This document shows positions 50,919-59,783 of a stretch of 64,000 nucleotides of DNA, piece after piece. A program made the position numbers and the translations under genes. Source of the stretch: Sphingopyxis chilensis (lineage in GTDB: Bacteria; Pseudomonadota; Alphaproteobacteria; Sphingomonadales; Sphingomonadaceae); the NCBI RefSeq assembly GCF_035930445.1, contig NZ_CP142394.1, forward strand, positions 1,149,501 to 1,213,500, written 5' to 3'. Numbering within the stretch: position 1 is the stretch's first letter; each line of letters opens with the position of its first letter. Below the pieces are notes generated by a model that was not told the origin of the DNA, did no database searches, and saw only the letters and a list, made by a program, of their open reading frames with translations.

Positions 50919-51710
50919 CTAGGTGCGAAAGCCGGGGTCGATCCGGTCGAGCTTGCGCAGCAGCGCCGGCCAGATCAGATGTTCGGCGAGATTGCGCATG
51001 CCCTCTGCGCTGGCGGGCGAGGCGACCTGTTCGGCGACTTTTTCGGCGACGCCGTCGTTGGGCTCGTTGAGCCCGTCGCGGCCGGCGACTAGCATCAGAA
51101 CCTGCGCTTCGCACGCGCGCTCGAGGAAATACATGCGTATGAACGCTTGCGAGACGGTGCGGCCGACGGTGAGTGTGCCGTGGTTGCGCAGGATCATCGC
51201 ATGTCTGGCGCCAAGGTCGGCGAGGAGCCGTTCGCGCTCGCCGATGTCGGTCGCGATGCCCTCGAAGTCGTGATAGGCGATGTCGTGGATGGCCGCCATC
51301 GCGGTCTGGGTGTGCGGCAGCAGGCCGCTCGCCATCGCCGACACTGCCTGTCCGTGCGGCGTATGCAGGTGAATGACCGCGGCGGCATCATCGCGCCCGG
51401 CATGGATCGCCGAATGGATGACGAAGCCGGCCCGGTTCACCGGCGCCGGGGAATCGCCGACCTTGTTGCCGTCGAGGTCGATCTTGACCAGCGACGACGC
51501 AGTGATCTCGTCGAACATATGCGTATAGGGGTTGATCAGATAATGATGATCGGGGCCCGGCACCCGCGCTGACAAATGGGTGAAGACAAGGTCGTCCCAG
51601 CCAAAATGGGCGACGAGCCGATAGGCCGCAGCCAGATCGATGCGCAGCGCCCATTCCTCCGCCGAAATGGCGGTGTCGCTGGGCTGGGGAATCTCCAATA
51701 AGCTAGCCAT
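50919..51710 (-). CDS. class II aldolase/adducin family protein
   Basis: Zinc-dependent enzyme of 263 residues. It has the family's N-terminal WALRIDLAAAYRLVAHFGWDDLVFTHLSARVPG, the Zn-binding pair in VIHLHTPHGQAVSAM, and the third ligand His in AMILRNHGTLTVGRTV. Members cleave hydroxylated aldol substrates or act as decarboxylases and hydratases in catabolic pathways. It lies in a minus-strand series transporter - Crp - aldolase - reductase, suggesting the four handle one compound. Confidence 0.87.
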   Translation of the reverse strand: MASLLEIPQPSDTAISAEEWALRIDLAAAYRLVAHFGWDDLVFTHLSARVPGPDHHYLINPYTHMFDEITASSLVKIDLDGNKVGDSPAPVNRAGFVIHSAIHAGRDDAAAVIHLHTPHGQAVSAMASGLLPHTQTAMAAIHDIAYHDFEGIATDIGERERLLADLGARHAMILRNHGTLTVGRTVSQAFIRMYFLERACEAQVLMLVAGRDGLNEPNDGVAEKVAEQVASPASAEGMRNLAEHLIWPALLRKLDRIDPGFRT

Positions 51711-51806
51711 GTCATATCTCCTGCTTGGCGGGAAACGGGGTAGGGCGGGGCGCGGCGCGAGACTGCCAAGGATATGGCAATTGGCGCGGTACGTGGGAGC
51801 GAGCCG

Positions 51807-52508
51807 TCATCGGACGCCATCCGGCCGGGCGTGCTGCGCCAGCCGTTCGGGGTCGAGTATCTCCATGCGTCCATAAGCGATCGCAATGACGCCGCCCTCC
51901 TTCAGCTCCGACAACAGATTGCCGAGATGCTGGCGTGACAGGCCGACACGGCCCGCCAGATCCTCCTGGCTCATCCGCAGAACCGGATGCGGGATGCGCG
52001 GATCGGGGCCGGCCATCGCGAGGATCATGCCCGCCACCCGTTCGCGGCCCGGCCGGCCCGTCGTCGACCCGATATAGGCGAGCGCCGCGCGCTGATGATC
52101 GCAGCCGATCAGTGCGACCTGGCCGATGAAGGCCGGATCGTTCCCGGCATGCGCGGCGATGGCGGACGCCGGTAGATGCAGCAGCGAAACCGGTCCGTGG
52201 CAAACCGCATCGTGCGGGCGGGGGCCATGGTCGATCACCGACAATTCGCCAAACCATTGCCCGCCGCGTGCGACGAAGGTCACCATCTCGCGCCCTACTG
52301 CCGGATAGGCCATGAGCCGGACCTCGCCGTCGATCACGCGGTAGAGGCCGTCGCCCGCGTCGCCCGCCGAATAGACGCGGGCGCGGTCGGGGAAATGCCG
52401 CAGGCTGACTTGCGCCTGGACGAAGTCGCGCGAGCGCTGCGACAGGCGCGCGAACCATCGGTCCGCGCCGCCGAGCGTCTCGCGCGCGACCCGGGCGCTA
52501 CTATTCAC
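51807..52508 (-). CDS. Crp/Fnr-family regulator
   Basis: Regulator of 233 residues. The cyclic-nucleotide-binding-type beta-roll is seen in LRHFPDRARVYSAGDAGDGLYRVIDGEVRLMAYPAVGREMVTFVARGGQWFGELSVIDHGPRPHDAVCHGPVSLLHLP; the GELS...R cAMP-contact site is only partly kept (GELSVIDHGPRPH). The C-terminal helix-turn-helix is MSQEDLAGRVGLSRQHLGNLLSELKEGGVI. The GTG at 52508 overlaps the transporter stop by 8 bp, implying coupling; an upstream in-frame start would intrude far into that gene. It probably controls the transporter-aldolase-reductase series. Confidence 0.85.
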   Translation of the reverse strand: MNSSARVARETLGGADRWFARLSQRSRDFVQAQVSLRHFPDRARVYSAGDAGDGLYRVIDGEVRLMAYPAVGREMVTFVARGGQWFGELSVIDHGPRPHDAVCHGPVSLLHLPASAIAAHAGNDPAFIGQVALIGCDHQRAALAYIGSTTGRPGRERVAGMILAMAGPDPRIPHPVLRMSQEDLAGRVGLSRQHLGNLLSELKEGGVIAIAYGRMEILDPERLAQHARPDGVR

Positions 52509-53889
52509 CCTGAAGGCCACGGGCCCGCCTGTCCTGCTCAGCGCCGCGCGTCGCCTTGTCGACATCCTCCTCCGCCAGATCGAACTTGCGGAGCGGCCAG
52601 CGCGCGATCAGCGCGGCCCAGGCCGGGATCAGGCTGGCCGCGAAAACGATGCCCATGATCGCGACCGCGGGTTGCTGGACGACCGTGTCGTCGGCGGTCG
52701 AAATGAACCCGGTAAAGGTCAGGACGAGCGCGAACAATGCGGCGCCGAATCCGCCCGAGATCGTCTCCGTCGCGTTCGACAGGCCGACCATCGCGCCGAC
52801 GCTCGATTCGCCGCGCACCGAGGTTTCATAGGCGAGCGCGTCGGCGAACATCGCCTGCGGCAGCATCGAGGTGCCGGCAAAACCGGTGCCGATGATGAAC
52901 ACCGAGACAAAGGTCAGCCCCGTTCGCATATCGGCGGGGGCCACCGACAAGGCCGCCAGCAGCAGCGCGCCGAGAGCATAGAGCATCAGCGCGGTGCTGA
53001 GCGCCGCGCGCTTGCCGCGGCGCACCGCGAACATGCGCCAAAGCGGCATGGTCAAGAGCAGCGGGATGGTCAGGATGATGAACATCGGCGCCACCGCTTC
53101 GGGATCGCCGAGCACATAGTCGGCAAGGTAGGGCGTGCTCGCGAGCGACACCGACGAGGCGATCTCGGTCAGCGCGACCAGCCACAGCATCGCGCGCAGC
53201 GATGGGCTGGATTTCAATATGGCGATGCTCGCCTTATATGCGGTGGGCGCGGCGGGCTGCGTCGTCGCCGGGGTCGAGCGCCGCGCGCCGACGAAGGCGA
53301 CGATCAGCGTCGCGGCGATCATCATCGTGCCGATAAAGAGCGCCATGTCGCGATAGCCGTCGCGGGCATTGTCGCCATTTTCGACGATGGTCGGGGCGAG
53401 GCCGCCCGAGATGAGCACCGCGATCGCGAGGAACGCGATGCGCCACGCCGCCATCGACGCGCGGGCACGGGTGTGCGGGGCGATCTCGGCGGGAAGCGAG
53501 GACCAGGGAACCACAAAGGTCGAAAAGGTCATGCTTGCGAGCGTGAAACTGATCGCAACCCACAGCGCGGCGGCATTGCCCGAATAGGGCGTCCAGAAGG
53601 TCGCCATGAAGGCGAGCGGGAAGACGAGTCCCCCGAAGACGATCCATGGACGGCGGGCACCGAAGCGGGTGCGCGTGCGGTCGGACAGGCGGCCGACGAG
53701 CGGGTTGGCGAAGACGTCGAACAGCTTGGGGATGAAGACGATCAGCCCCGCGAGCCCCGCCGGGACAGCGAGCGTATCGGTCAGATAATAGAGCAGGATG
53801 AGCCCCGGTACGGTCGAGAAGCTGGCGCTCGCCAGGGCCCCGACGCCGTAACAGGCCTCATCCAGATGTCTTTTCGATGTCACGCTCAT
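52501..53889 (-). CDS. GPH/MelB-type MFS transporter
   Basis: Inner-membrane secondary transporter of 462 residues with about 12 helices, of the glycoside-pentoside-hexuronide group: YGVGALASASFSTVPGLILLYYLTD at the N-terminus, FDVFANPLVGRLSDRTRTRFGARRPWIVFGG as the signature loop, and PWSSLPAEIAPHTRARASMAAWR. In sphingomonads such carriers often accompany TonB receptors and aromatic or glycoside catabolism. The ATG at 53889 has GGGAGAGG upstream; the frame is open for another 100 codons but with no membrane or family features. Crp starts within its end. Confidence 0.88.
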   Translation of the reverse strand: MSVTSKRHLDEACYGVGALASASFSTVPGLILLYYLTDTLAVPAGLAGLIVFIPKLFDVFANPLVGRLSDRTRTRFGARRPWIVFGGLVFPLAFMATFWTPYSGNAAALWVAISFTLASMTFSTFVVPWSSLPAEIAPHTRARASMAAWRIAFLAIAVLISGGLAPTIVENGDNARDGYRDMALFIGTMMIAATLIVAFVGARRSTPATTQPAAPTAYKASIAILKSSPSLRAMLWLVALTEIASSVSLASTPYLADYVLGDPEAVAPMFIILTIPLLLTMPLWRMFAVRRGKRAALSTALMLYALGALLLAALSVAPADMRTGLTFVSVFIIGTGFAGTSMLPQAMFADALAYETSVRGESSVGAMVGLSNATETISGGFGAALFALVLTFTGFISTADDTVVQQPAVAIMGIVFAASLIPAWAALIARWPLRKFDLAEEDVDKATRGAEQDRRARGLQGE

Positions 53890-54112
53890 ATGCCTCTCCC
53901 TGTTGTTTTGATTGGTGCCGGCGCTGCGGCGGCTCGCTAAAAATTGGTCCCACTGAGCGGGATTGCCCAAGGGGGCCGGACTGGCAGGCGCGGCGGGGAT
54001 ACCCCGCGTGCCAGCCCGGCTAGTCGGCTCATATGGTCCGGATCCGTATGTCATGCCGCGCGGCCTTCGTCGTTGAAGGGGAGAAATCCGGCGAAGAAGC
54101 GCGGCACGGCGA

Positions 54113-54970
54113 TCAGAACCGATATGAGACGGCAAGTCCGCCGACGGCCTGGATCTTCGAACCCTCATCGACGATGGGGCTGTCCTTTGCGTCGCCGACA
54201 TAATAATTGGCGCCGGCGCGGGCGATGACGCCCCAGCGCTGGTTGAACTGGTAACCGATGGTCGTGCCGATCCCGATGTCGCGGATGCCGCCGCCGGGGC
54301 GATAGGCGGCGAGGCCCGACGCGACCGCCTCGGCCGGGGTCACGCCGAAATAGGCGCGCGTATATTTCTTGTCGGCCCAGGTCGTCTGTGCATCGAGATT
54401 GACGAACCACTTCTGGCTGCGGTGCGCGGCGTAGGAGACCTGCGCGGTGCCGAGCAGGCCGTCGTGCCCGTCGGAGACGTCCTTGACGAGGCTGAGGTCG
54501 AATTCGATCTCGCCCTGGCCATATTGGTTGCCGCCGAAGCGGTATCCGATGTGCCCGCCGACTTCCATCGCCGAGTCGACGTCGTTGAGCAATTTGACCC
54601 GGCCGTTGCCGTCCTTGTCGCTGTTGCGCTTGCCGCGGAAGTTGAACACCGGACCGATCTGGACCGGGCTGTTGCCGAGCAGGTCGAGCCGCGCGCCAAG
54701 GCCGCGGATTTCGAGCGCGACGCCCTTCCATTCGACGTCCGCGATCATCAGCGGCACGAGTTCATATTTCTTCGAGCCGTCGTAGACGGGGACCATGCCC
54801 GGCCCGATCGCGAAAAAGCCGTCGATACCGCCGCTCTTTTTGTCCTCGTCGTCGCTGTCATCGCCGGGCCCTTCGGCGACCCTGGGGCTGCCGGGCGATT
54901 CCTGCGCATGGGCGGGTGGGCTGAAGAGGGCGGCAGCGAGCACCGCCAAGGGGAGAGTTGCCTGTTTCAT
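54113..54970 (-). CDS. MipA/OmpV family outer-membrane protein
   Basis: Protein of 285 residues. Signal peptide LAVLAAALFSPPAHAQ, then an acidic linker (EGPGDDSDDEDKKSGG) and a beta-barrel of the MipA/OmpV type (GPGMVPVYDGSKKYELVPLMIADVEWKGVALEIRGLG; GPVFNFRGKRNSDKDGNGRVK; ending AVGGLAVSYRF). Members act as porins or scaffolds; one interacts with murein enzymes in E. coli. The ATG at 54970 has GGAGC upstream. The frame is open much further upstream but that part overlaps other features and lacks coding signs. Confidence 0.87.
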   Translation of the reverse strand: MKQATLPLAVLAAALFSPPAHAQESPGSPRVAEGPGDDSDDEDKKSGGIDGFFAIGPGMVPVYDGSKKYELVPLMIADVEWKGVALEIRGLGARLDLLGNSPVQIGPVFNFRGKRNSDKDGNGRVKLLNDVDSAMEVGGHIGYRFGGNQYGQGEIEFDLSLVKDVSDGHDGLLGTAQVSYAAHRSQKWFVNLDAQTTWADKKYTRAYFGVTPAEAVASGLAAYRPGGGIRDIGIGTTIGYQFNQRWGVIARAGANYYVGDAKDSPIVDEGSKIQAVGGLAVSYRF

Positions 54971-55120
54971 CTTTTTTGCTCCTTGCGACAACCAGTCCGA
55001 TGCGGCCGGCCGTTCGAAGCAGCGACTAGGATGACGGAAAAATACGGGCCACCGCGCATTCGCGGTTGCGTAGTTTACTTCGTATAATCTAAATAGCGCA
55101 GGCTTGGAGTATGGTTCACG

Positions 55121-55954
55121 ATGCGCGATTTCGCGAATTCCCGAATGGAGAATGGGCTGGTGCGGCTGATTGGGCACGCCGGGCTGACCATGTTGTTCGT
55201 GGCCTTGCTCTCTTTCCTTTCGCCGTTCGGCACCTATCGTTTCGATCCCATCGAGCGCATCGGCTATTGGACGGTGCAGATGACCGCGTGGGTCCTCTTC
55301 TCGCTGGCGAGCGGAGTGCTGGTCGAGCGCTTGCCAAGGCTGCGCGATGCCAGCCCGACGGTGCAGAAGATCGCGGCGACCGTCATGGCGGCGCTGCCGC
55401 AGCTCGTCGTAACGGGTACGTCGAACCATATCCTGCATGGCTGGCAGCCATTGCCGACCGAAGTGATCGAACTCTTCTTCTCGATCTCGCTGATCGGCGG
55501 TGCTTATGTGTTCCTCGCTGAGCGGGTGCTGGCGGGGTTGCAGCTGGCGCCGGCGCGGTCCGCGTCCTTTGCCGTTCTGGGATCCGATAACGACAATGGG
55601 CCTTCGATAAGCGACAGCGACCCCAGTGACCCCGGCTTGTTCGATCGCCTGCCGCCGCCATTGCGCAGCGACATTCTGTGCCTCCAAGTCGAGGATCATT
55701 ATGTCCGCGTCCATGCGGCGCAGGGCAGTGCGATGGTGCTGATCCGTTTTTCCGATGCGATGCGCGGGCTCGACCATATCGCCGGGTCGCAGGTACATCG
55801 CAGCTGGTGGGTGGCGAACGACGCGGTGCGAACGCTGCGCCGGTCGGGCCGCACGGCGCAGCTGATCCTGTCGAACGATATGACGGTGCCGGTGTCGCAG
55901 CCTTATGTCGCCGACGCGGTCGGCCGCTGGGGCACGCTGGAATCCGCGGCCTGA
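55121..55954 (+). CDS. membrane-bound LytTR regulator
   Basis: Regulator of 277 residues. Four hydrophobic helices fill the first 150 residues (LTMLFVALLSFLSPFG; VQMTAWVLFSLASGVLVE; IAATVMAALPQLVVTG; VIELFFSISLIGGAYVFL). The C-terminal LytTR DNA-binding domain is DILCLQVEDHYVRVHAAQGSAMVLIRFSDAMRGLDHIAGSQVHRSWWVAND through QPYVADAVGRWG. Such proteins bind DNA from the membrane in response to unknown cues. It diverges from the MipA-type gene (150 bp between starts) and converges on the acyl-CoA ligase, so the MipA gene is a likely target. Confidence 0.88.
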   Translation: MRDFANSRMENGLVRLIGHAGLTMLFVALLSFLSPFGTYRFDPIERIGYWTVQMTAWVLFSLASGVLVERLPRLRDASPTVQKIAATVMAALPQLVVTGTSNHILHGWQPLPTEVIELFFSISLIGGAYVFLAERVLAGLQLAPARSASFAVLGSDNDNGPSISDSDPSDPGLFDRLPPPLRSDILCLQVEDHYVRVHAAQGSAMVLIRFSDAMRGLDHIAGSQVHRSWWVANDAVRTLRRSGRTAQLILSNDMTVPVSQPYVADAVGRWGTLESAA

Positions 55955-55973
55955 CCCCGCGGGCCGGCGGCGC

Positions 55974-57503
55974 TCATATCGTCCGCCCGGCATCGGTCCA
56001 ATAAGGCTCGCGAAGGCGGCGCTTGAAGATCTTGCCCGAATCCTCGCGCGGCAGGTCGGCGGCGAATTCGATCGTCCTGGGCAATTTGTAGCGCGACAGC
56101 GTTTCGGCCAGCCGCCCGTGGACATCGCCGGCATCGAGCGTCACCCCTTCTTCGGGCTGGACATAGGCGCAGACCGCCTCACCGAATTCGGGGTCGGGGA
56201 TGCCGAAGACGGCGGCGTCGCGAACGCCGTCGATCGCCAGCAGCGCGGCCTCGACCTCGGCGGGGTAGATGTTGACCCCGCCCGATATGATCATGTCGCG
56301 GCGGCGGTCGCAGAGGAACAGGAAGCCGTCCTCGTCGATCCATCCGATATCGCCGACGGTGATGAAGCCGTCGCGCTCGATCTCCGTCCGCTCGTCGTCG
56401 CGGCCGTGATAGGTGAAGTCGGGCACCGACCGCGATTTTACATAGATATCGCCGATCTCGCCCGGCGTGGCTTCGTTGTCCGCCTCGGTGAACACGCGAA
56501 TGCTGATACCGGGCAGCGCGCGGCCGACGGTGCCCGGTCGGGCAATCGCGTCCGCCGATCCATGGCCGGTGATCAGCCCGGTTTCGGTCGACCCGTAATA
56601 TTCGTGGATGACCGGGCCCCACCAGTCGATCATCTGGCGCTTGACCTCGATCGGGCAGGGGGCCGCGCCATGTACGACGAAGCGGAGCGACGATGTGTCA
56701 TATGCTTCGCGTACGTCAGCGGGCAGTTTCAGCAGGCGCACGAACATCGTCGGCACGACATGCATATGGGTGATGCGATGCTCGGCTATGAAGGCAAGCA
56801 ATTGCTCGGCATCGAAACGCGGTTGCAGGACGATCGTCGCGGCAAAGCCCGCGGCGGCGAGACCATAGCTATTCGGCGCCGAATGATACATCGGCCCGGT
56901 CATCAGGATGCGCATCGTCTCGCCGGGCTGGAGGCCATAGCCATGGATGAGCATGTCGACCTGCGCGGCAAGATGTTCGGGCTGGAGCGGACGGCGGCGC
57001 ACGCCCTTTGGCTTGCCCGTGGTGCCGGACGTATAGATGACGACCGACGCCCCGCCCGGACCCTGCGGGGGCGCCCCGCTCGCCACGTCGGCGAGCCAGT
57101 CGGCCCAGGGAGTGGCTTCGGGCAAGGGCGCCGAAACGGCCAAGCCATAAGCGGCGGCGATCTCGGGCGGAGTGGGCACGCTGACCAGCCGGGTCTGCCC
57201 GAGCTGTCCGGCGAGCGGCGCCGCGAGATCGTCGTGCGCCACTATCAGGCGCGCTCCGCTATCCGCCAAGACATAGCCGATCTCGTCGGGGGTCGCGTGC
57301 CAGTTGATCGGCGTTGCGAAAGCGCCGATCCAGCGCGCGGCAAGGCTGGCGACGAAAAATTCAAAATCGTTGCGCAGCAGGATCGCGACCGCATCGCCCG
57401 CGCCGATGCCCGACGCCAGCATGGCAGCCGCTGCCCGCTCGATCTGACGTTCGAAGGCGGCGGGTTCAAGGGTACGATCACCCGAAATTAGGGTCGCCGT
57501 CAT
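55974..57503 (-). CDS. acyl-CoA synthetase (AMP-forming)
   Basis: Ligase of 509 residues that activates a carboxylic acid as its CoA thioester. ATP motif SVVIYTSGTTGKPKGVRRR, then IHEYYGSTETGLITGHG, GDIGWIDEDGFLFLCDRRRDMIISGGVNIYPAEVEAALL, and the catalytic Lys in LPREDSGKIFKRRLR. The ATG at 57503 overlaps the stop of the upstream isomerase-like gene (ATGA), so it is coupled in the order dehydrogenase - isomerase - ligase. Substrate unknown; the length and motifs suit medium-chain, bile-acid-like or aromatic acids. Confidence 0.9.
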   Translation of the reverse strand: MTATLISGDRTLEPAAFERQIERAAAAMLASGIGAGDAVAILLRNDFEFFVASLAARWIGAFATPINWHATPDEIGYVLADSGARLIVAHDDLAAPLAGQLGQTRLVSVPTPPEIAAAYGLAVSAPLPEATPWADWLADVASGAPPQGPGGASVVIYTSGTTGKPKGVRRRPLQPEHLAAQVDMLIHGYGLQPGETMRILMTGPMYHSAPNSYGLAAAGFAATIVLQPRFDAEQLLAFIAEHRITHMHVVPTMFVRLLKLPADVREAYDTSSLRFVVHGAAPCPIEVKRQMIDWWGPVIHEYYGSTETGLITGHGSADAIARPGTVGRALPGISIRVFTEADNEATPGEIGDIYVKSRSVPDFTYHGRDDERTEIERDGFITVGDIGWIDEDGFLFLCDRRRDMIISGGVNIYPAEVEAALLAIDGVRDAAVFGIPDPEFGEAVCAYVQPEEGVTLDAGDVHGRLAETLSRYKLPRTIEFAADLPREDSGKIFKRRLREPYWTDAGRTI

Positions 57504-58318
57504 GCTGTCTCTCCATATCGTGATGAATGTTGCGCGCGCCATTCGGCCAGCCAGCCTAGCCCATCGATGGTGTCAGCCGCGGGCCGATATTCCGCGCCGA
57601 ACCACCCGGCGTAACCTAACGCCCGAATAGCGGAGATCGCGGCGAGGATATCGACGGCGCCTGTCCCGGGCTCATGCCGGCCGGGGGCGTCCGAGAATTG
57701 TACATGGGGCGCGACATCGCCGTGTGCCGTCCATGCCGCGGCGATGTCGTCGCCGGTCATCGCGACATGATAAAGGTCGAACAGCAAGCCGAAACGCGGT
57801 GCACCGATCTGCCGTACCATGGCGGCTGCTTCGCCGATCGTGGCGAACAAGGCACCAGGAAAGTCGTTCGGGTTCGACTGTTCGACCAGCAATGCGGCGC
57901 CAAGTTCGAGTCGGTCGGCGATGGCGAGCGCGGTCTCGACGTTGCGGGCATAGGTCGCGAGGCATTCGGCACGGTCGGTTCCCGGCGTCATGCGGGACGG
58001 CCCCAGATGGACGAACGCCGCGCCCAGCTCACCGGCAGCGGCAAGGCCGCGCTCGGCCGCGGCGGCAAACTCCGCCTCGCGCCCCGGAATGCCGGACAGG
58101 CCGAGGCCGCCGGTCATCAGGTCGCCGAGCGGCAGGTTTATAAGGACGACGGGCATATTCGCTGCGCGTGCCGCGCGTGCCATTTCCGCAGGATCACCTT
58201 CCTCGACAAACTGGATTTCTACCCCGTCGAACCCGGCGTCTGCGGCGGCGGAAAAACGGTCGAGCAGCGGACGCTCGCGGAACATCATCGACACGCTGGC
58301 GCCAATCTTCAGCGTCAT
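57500..58318 (-). CDS. hydroxypyruvate isomerase family TIM-barrel protein
   Basis: Enzyme of 272 residues of the xylose-isomerase-like fold. The blocks FSAAADAGFDGVEIQFVEEGDPAEMARAA, LLVEQSNPNDFPGALFATIGEAAAMVRQIGAPRFGLLFDLYHVAMTGDDI, HVQFSDAPGRHEPGTGAVD and WFGAEYRPAADTIDGLGWL match Hyi, with the metal-binding Glu, Asp, His and Glu in place. Hyi interconverts hydroxypyruvate and tartronate semialdehyde. It overlaps both neighbours by 4 bp, and the next gene upstream is a tartronate-semialdehyde-reductase-like dehydrogenase, which supports the family role. Confidence 0.85.
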   Translation of the reverse strand: MTLKIGASVSMMFRERPLLDRFSAAADAGFDGVEIQFVEEGDPAEMARAARAANMPVVLINLPLGDLMTGGLGLSGIPGREAEFAAAAERGLAAAGELGAAFVHLGPSRMTPGTDRAECLATYARNVETALAIADRLELGAALLVEQSNPNDFPGALFATIGEAAAMVRQIGAPRFGLLFDLYHVAMTGDDIAAAWTAHGDVAPHVQFSDAPGRHEPGTGAVDILAAISAIRALGYAGWFGAEYRPAADTIDGLGWLAEWRAQHSSRYGETA

Positions 58319-59202
58319 TCGCCACTGTCCCGCTGCTGCTGCGTGCGCAGGGTGCGATGGATGGCGCTATGGTCAAGCTCGCCGTCGGGGCCTGCGGCCG
58401 CTTGCTCATACAATGCCGCCGCTTGATCCAACAGCGGCAGCGACAATGCCAGCTTCGCTGCGAGGCCGGTCGCCATGCGCAGGTCTTTGCGCTGGGTGGC
58501 GATCGTCGCACCCGGGGCATGGTTCCGCGACAGCATGCGCGCGCCGTGCTGGCGCAGCACCGTCGAATCCGCAAAACCGCCCTTGAGTGCGGCAAAGGCC
58601 GCCTCGGGATCGCCGCCGCCGCGTTCAATCAGCAGCAGCGCCTCGGCGATCGCCTCGATGCTTATTCCGACGATGATCTGGTTGGCAAGCTTGACCAGCT
58701 GGCCCGCGCCCACCCCGCCGACGCGGTTGACCCGGCCAAGCAATTCGAGCGCGGGGCGCGCGGCGTCGATCGACCGGACTGAGCCGCCCGCAAAGATTGT
58801 CAGCGCGCGCGCGATGGCGCCCCGCTCACCGCCCGACACGGGTGCGTCGATATAGTCGATGCCAAGCTCCGCCAGCCGTGCGGCCTGCTCGGTCGCGGTC
58901 TCGGGGTTGATCGAACTCATCATCGCCACGGTGGCGCCGGCGCGCATGGCGCGCGCGACCCCTCGTTCGCCGAACAGCGCTTCGCTCGTCGTCGGCCCGT
59001 CGCTGAGGAGGGAAATCACCAGATCGGCACCACTGACGGCCTCGGCGGCGGAGGCGGCAATCGCGACATCTTCGGCTGCGAGCGGCACGGCTTTCGCCGC
59101 GGTGCGGTTCCATACGGTGACCGGAAAACCCGAACGCGCGAGGTTGCGCGCAATGGGCGCGCCCATCAGCCCGGTGCCAAGCAATGCGATTTGGTCGACC
59201 AC
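58315..59202 (-). CDS. beta-hydroxyacid dehydrogenase (GlxR/MmsB-like)
   Basis: NAD(P)-dependent dehydrogenase of 295 residues. Nucleotide-binding IALLGTGLMGAPIARNLARSGFPVTVWNRT, substrate-binding DYIDAPVSGGERGAIARALTIFAGG, and catalytic Lys in GQLVKLANQIIVGISIEAIAEALLL. Tartronate semialdehyde reductase and 3-hydroxyisobutyrate dehydrogenase share this architecture and cannot be told apart here. It is the first gene of a coupled three-gene operon with the Hyi-like and acyl-CoA ligase genes; the promoter lies in the AT-rich region upstream. Confidence 0.87.
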   Translation of the reverse strand: MVDQIALLGTGLMGAPIARNLARSGFPVTVWNRTAAKAVPLAAEDVAIAASAAEAVSGADLVISLLSDGPTTSEALFGERGVARAMRAGATVAMMSSINPETATEQAARLAELGIDYIDAPVSGGERGAIARALTIFAGGSVRSIDAARPALELLGRVNRVGGVGAGQLVKLANQIIVGISIEAIAEALLLIERGGGDPEAAFAALKGGFADSTVLRQHGARMLSRNHAPGATIATQRKDLRMATGLAAKLALSLPLLDQAAALYEQAAAGPDGELDHSAIHRTLRTQQQRDSGE

Positions 59203-59783
59203 CTGGCCGCATTAGCACTGCAAGAGCAGGATGCAATGATTATCTATTTTATACAAAAAAATCGATATAATGTTCATGAGCCGCGATCGGAGATCATAGG
59301 CGTTCATACGCGGCAAGACCCGGGCTGATTATCTCGAAATCGCAGAAGCGATAGGTCCGAGATAGTCCATGTCGAGACTCGCGAGCCGAAAGCGAGTTTG
59401 GTGAACCTGATTTCGATCGGCGGGCGATTTGAACGGTTATCCTGCCGATGGTGAATGATCATCATCCATCTCCGGAATGTTGCCGCAGCCTTATCAAAAA
59501 ATGCGGGAATCCCTGATCCACAGGCCGCGCCCTCCCGATCTCACGCGGTCCATCTACAATCTGAATGATGGTTATTCACAAAATGGTCTCGAACCCAGCG
59601 GTTGCAGTGATACTGCCTTTGAGTGACGAATATTCATTTAGTAGTAATTGCGGTTATATCGGGACAAATATAAAAAGATATAAAGTAAAATTGTCCTAGT
59701 TGTAAATATTTACGCCATAATTTATCTGTTACTTGAGGAGCGTCACGAAATTTTATAAGCATATAATATTCAAGCGGAGAGTT
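59203..59783 (+). other. AT-rich divergent intergenic region with palindrome
   Basis: About 580 bp between the dehydrogenase and FadL-type genes, clearly more AT-rich than the surroundings, particularly 59630-59780. It holds the 12-bp perfect palindrome GTAAATATTTAC (59702-59713), about 70 bp before the FadL start. Both promoters should be here. No coding feature was seen. Confidence 0.45.

Noticed and set aside
53890..54201. Upstream extension of the GPH transporter gene
   Set aside because: The added 104 residues are low-complexity and basic, whereas the ATG at 53889 has a strong ribosome site and opens on the first membrane helix.
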